Translations under genes and position numbers: made by a program
Part shown: positions 62,384-64,000 of the stretch, piece by piece
Position numbering within the stretch: the first letter of the stretch is position 1
How the letters are laid out: the number at the start of each line of letters is the position of its first letter
Notes under the pieces: model-generated
Database searches by the model: none
What the model was told of the DNA's origin: nothing
Seen by the model: the letters and a program-made list of their open reading frames with translations, nothing else
Assembly: GCA_934394545.1 (NCBI GenBank)
Contig: CAKRRG010000007.1
Span: 1-64,000, forward strand
Direction of reading: 5' to 3'
Length of the DNA: 64,000 bases
DNA from: an uncultured Blautia sp.
Lineage (GTDB): Bacteria > Bacillota > Clostridia > Lachnospirales > Lachnospiraceae

Positions 62384-63619
62384 ATGAAAGAAAAAGTTGT
62401 ACTTGCATATTCAGGTGGACTTGACACCACAGCACTGATTCCATGGCTGAAAGAAACCTTTGATTATGATGTTGTTTGTTGCTGTGTAAACTGTGGACAG
62501 GGAAATGAACTGGACGGTCTGGAAGAAAGAGCCAAGCTTTCCGGAGCTTCTAAATTATATATCGAAGATATCGTAGATGATTTCTGTGACAATTATATTA
62601 TGCCATGTGTGGAAGCAGGCGCTGTATACGAGCACAAATACCTTCTTGGTACTTCCATGGCCCGTCCTGCAATTGCTAAGAAGCTGGTTGAGATTGCAAG
62701 AAAAGAGAACGCAGTTGCAATCTGCCATGGTGCAACCGGTAAGGGAAATGACCAGATCCGTTTCGAGCTTGGAATCAAAGCACTTGCTCCGGATATTAAG
62801 ATCATTGCTCCTTGGCGTATGACAGATGTTTGGACTATGCAGTCCCGTGAAGACGAAATTGCATTCTGCCAGGCTCATGGAATCAACCTTCCATTTGATG
62901 CAAAGCACAGTTACAGCCGTGACCGTAACCTGTGGCATATCAGCCATGAGGGACTTGAGCTTGAAGATCCTTCTCAGGCTCCTAACTATGACGATATGCT
63001 TGTTCTCAGTGTAACACCTGAGAAAGCTCCTGATAAAGCAACAGAAGTTACCATGACATTTGAGGCAGGTGTTCCAAAAACCTTAAACGGAAAAGCAATG
63101 AAGGTTTCCGAAATCATCACAGAACTGAACAAGCTTGGCGGTGAGAACGGAATCGGAATCATTGATATTGTTGAGAACCGTGTTGTAGGCATGAAATCCC
63201 GTGGTGTTTATGAGACTCCTGGTGGAACCATCCTTATGGAAGCCCACGATCAGCTTGAGGAACTGATTCTTGACCGTGAAACACTGGAAACCAAGAAGAA
63301 GCTTGGCAGTCAGCTGGCACAGGTTGTTTACGAAGGAAAGTGGTTCACACCTCTTCGTGAGGCAATTCAGGCATTTGTAGAATCCACTCAGAAATATGTA
63401 ACAGGTGAGGTTAAATTTAAACTCTACAAAGGCAATATCATCAAAGCCGGAACAACCTCTCCATACAGTCTGTACAACGAATCTCTTGCATCCTTTACAA
63501 CAGGTGATATGTATGATCACCACGATGCAGACGGATTTATCACTCTGTTTGGCCTCCCTCTGAAGGTTCGGGCAATGAAGCTGGCAGAAGTAGAAAGCCA
63601 GAAACAGACCAACAACTAA
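62384..63619 (+). CDS. argG: Argininosuccinate synthase
   Basis: 411 residues. The PP-loop reads VVLAYSGGLDTTALIPWL; HGATGKGNDQIRFEL, SYSRDRNLWHISHEGLELEDP and ENRVVGMKSRGVYETPGG are conserved. It joins citrulline and aspartate with ATP. AGAGG precedes the ATG. argH, which often follows argG, is absent here: the next gene is an AI-2E-family gene on the other strand. Controlled by the ARG box upstream. Divergent from argCJBD, so the two units share the regulatory gap. Confidence 0.97.
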   Translation: MKEKVVLAYSGGLDTTALIPWLKETFDYDVVCCCVNCGQGNELDGLEERAKLSGASKLYIEDIVDDFCDNYIMPCVEAGAVYEHKYLLGTSMARPAIAKKLVEIARKENAVAICHGATGKGNDQIRFELGIKALAPDIKIIAPWRMTDVWTMQSREDEIAFCQAHGINLPFDAKHSYSRDRNLWHISHEGLELEDPSQAPNYDDMLVLSVTPEKAPDKATEVTMTFEAGVPKTLNGKAMKVSEIITELNKLGGENGIGIIDIVENRVVGMKSRGVYETPGGTILMEAHDQLEELILDRETLETKKKLGSQLAQVVYEGKWFTPLREAIQAFVESTQKYVTGEVKFKLYKGNIIKAGTTSPYSLYNESLASFTTGDMYDHHDADGFITLFGLPLKVRAMKLAEVESQKQTNN

Positions 63620-63644
63620 CCCCATAAAAAATAAAAAGCGTCAA

Positions 63645-63689
63645 AAAAATATCTCCGGGAGTTCCTATAAATCTCCCGGAGATATTTTT
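63645..63689. terminator. Bidirectional terminator after argG
   Basis: A perfect 17-bp stem, AAAAATATCTCCGGGAG (63645-63661) with its complement at 63673-63689, loop 11 nt, T-runs on both strands. It also serves the convergent AI-2E-family gene. Confidence 0.92.
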
Positions 63690-63709
63690 CGTTTACTTTA
63701 TGTGAATTT

Positions 63710-64000
63710 TCAGCTGAGTTTTATATGCTTTTTATCTAGTCTCTTGTACACCCATTCCCGAAACAGTGCGTAAAGGACAGACACCAAAGGGATAAAAATC
63801 AGCATTCCCACGATTCCCATAAGATTACCACCTAAGGTTACCGCAACCAACACCCAGATTGCAGGCAGACCTACAGAATTTCCAACTACATGTGGATAGA
63901 TCAGGTTTCCCTCTATCTGCTGCAAAACCAGGAATAATACAAGGAATGCGAACGCCTTCAGCGGACTTACCATAAGAATCAGGAAAAATCCCACCCAACA
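63710..64000 (-). CDS. AI-2E family transporter, C-terminal part, cut by window edge
   Basis: The last 96 residues are visible; the frame stays open at the right edge, so the N-terminus is missing. The sequence LQQIEGNLIYPHVVGNSVGLPAIWVLVAVTLGGNLMGIVGMLIFIPLV is the conserved C-terminal signature of AI-2E/PerM-type membrane proteins, followed by a membrane segment and a basic tail. Some family members export autoinducer-2 or act as sodium/proton antiporters; which applies here is unknown. A GTG near 63994 is not taken as the start, as the family is about 350 residues long. Confidence 0.88.
   Translation of the reverse strand, partial: CWVGFFLILMVSPLKAFAFLVLFLVLQQIEGNLIYPHVVGNSVGLPAIWVLVAVTLGGNLMGIVGMLIFIPLVSVLYALFREWVYKRLDKKHIKLS

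Overview
The window is chromosomal DNA of a low-to-mid GC, Gram-positive, spore-forming member of the Clostridia, most likely a Lachnospiraceae gut anaerobe. The evidence is the spore genes (spoIIP, gpr, a GerMN lipoprotein), the CdaA/YbbR pair, the Firmicute LexA-type SOS box, strong AGGAGG-like ribosome sites, frequent GTG/TTG starts, and LCP and L,D-transpeptidase wall enzymes. Almost every gene lies on the minus strand. No rRNA operon, CRISPR array, prophage or transposase gene was seen.

Layout. 1-8.6 kb: 3' part of glpK, a 335-bp inverted-repeat (MITE-like) element, uppP, carAB, tRNA-Leu(CAG), a small XRE regulator, a divergent LspA-like protein and a zinc-ribbon protein. 8.6-11.9 kb: clpX and a membrane-anchored HtrA protease. 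12-27.5 kb: a cell-surface polysaccharide locus with glycosyltransferases, an LCP ligase, an initiating sugar-phosphate transferase, RfbC, an ABC exporter whose ATPase has a Wzt-type C-terminal domain, and a methyltransferase/kinase-like pair; dacF interrupts it on the opposite strand. 27.5-36 kb: two secreted wall enzymes with aromatic wall-binding repeats (GH25 lysozyme, L,D-transpeptidase), HPr, ybbR, cdaA and two membrane proteins. 36-48.8 kb: comF, recD2, an mreB homologue, uvrA, hemW, lepA, spoIIP, gpr. 48.9-57 kb: rpsT, and a comEA / response regulator / histidine kinase / GerMN / comEC / holA run. 57-64 kb: a DMT transporter, a DUF1292 protein, argCJBD (minus) divergent from argG (plus), and the end of an AI-2E-family gene.

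How the genes fit together. Many products serve the envelope: UppP recycles the lipid carrier used by the initiating transferase; the GT2 enzymes and RfbC build a probably rhamnose-containing glycan; Wzm/Wzt export it; LCP joins it to peptidoglycan that DacF, the L,D-transpeptidase and the GH25 enzyme remodel. CdaA/YbbR adds c-di-AMP signalling. The most interesting proposal is that the methyltransferase and kinase-like genes form a split WbdD-like chain terminator read by the Wzt C-terminal domain. CarAB and the Arg genes together supply carbamoyl phosphate and arginine; argF and argH are not in the window.

Regulation read from the sequence includes a LexA box inside the uvrA promoter, an exact ARG box upstream of argG, and well-formed sigma-A promoters before carA, tRNA-Leu, the glycosyltransferase operon, comEA, lepA, argC and argG. 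Gaps over 300 bp are 843-1308 (glpK promoter, repeat element, uppP terminator), 6677-7252 (carA promoter, hairpin, orphan promoter, tRNA and its promoter) and 62040-62383 (divergent arg promoters and operators).
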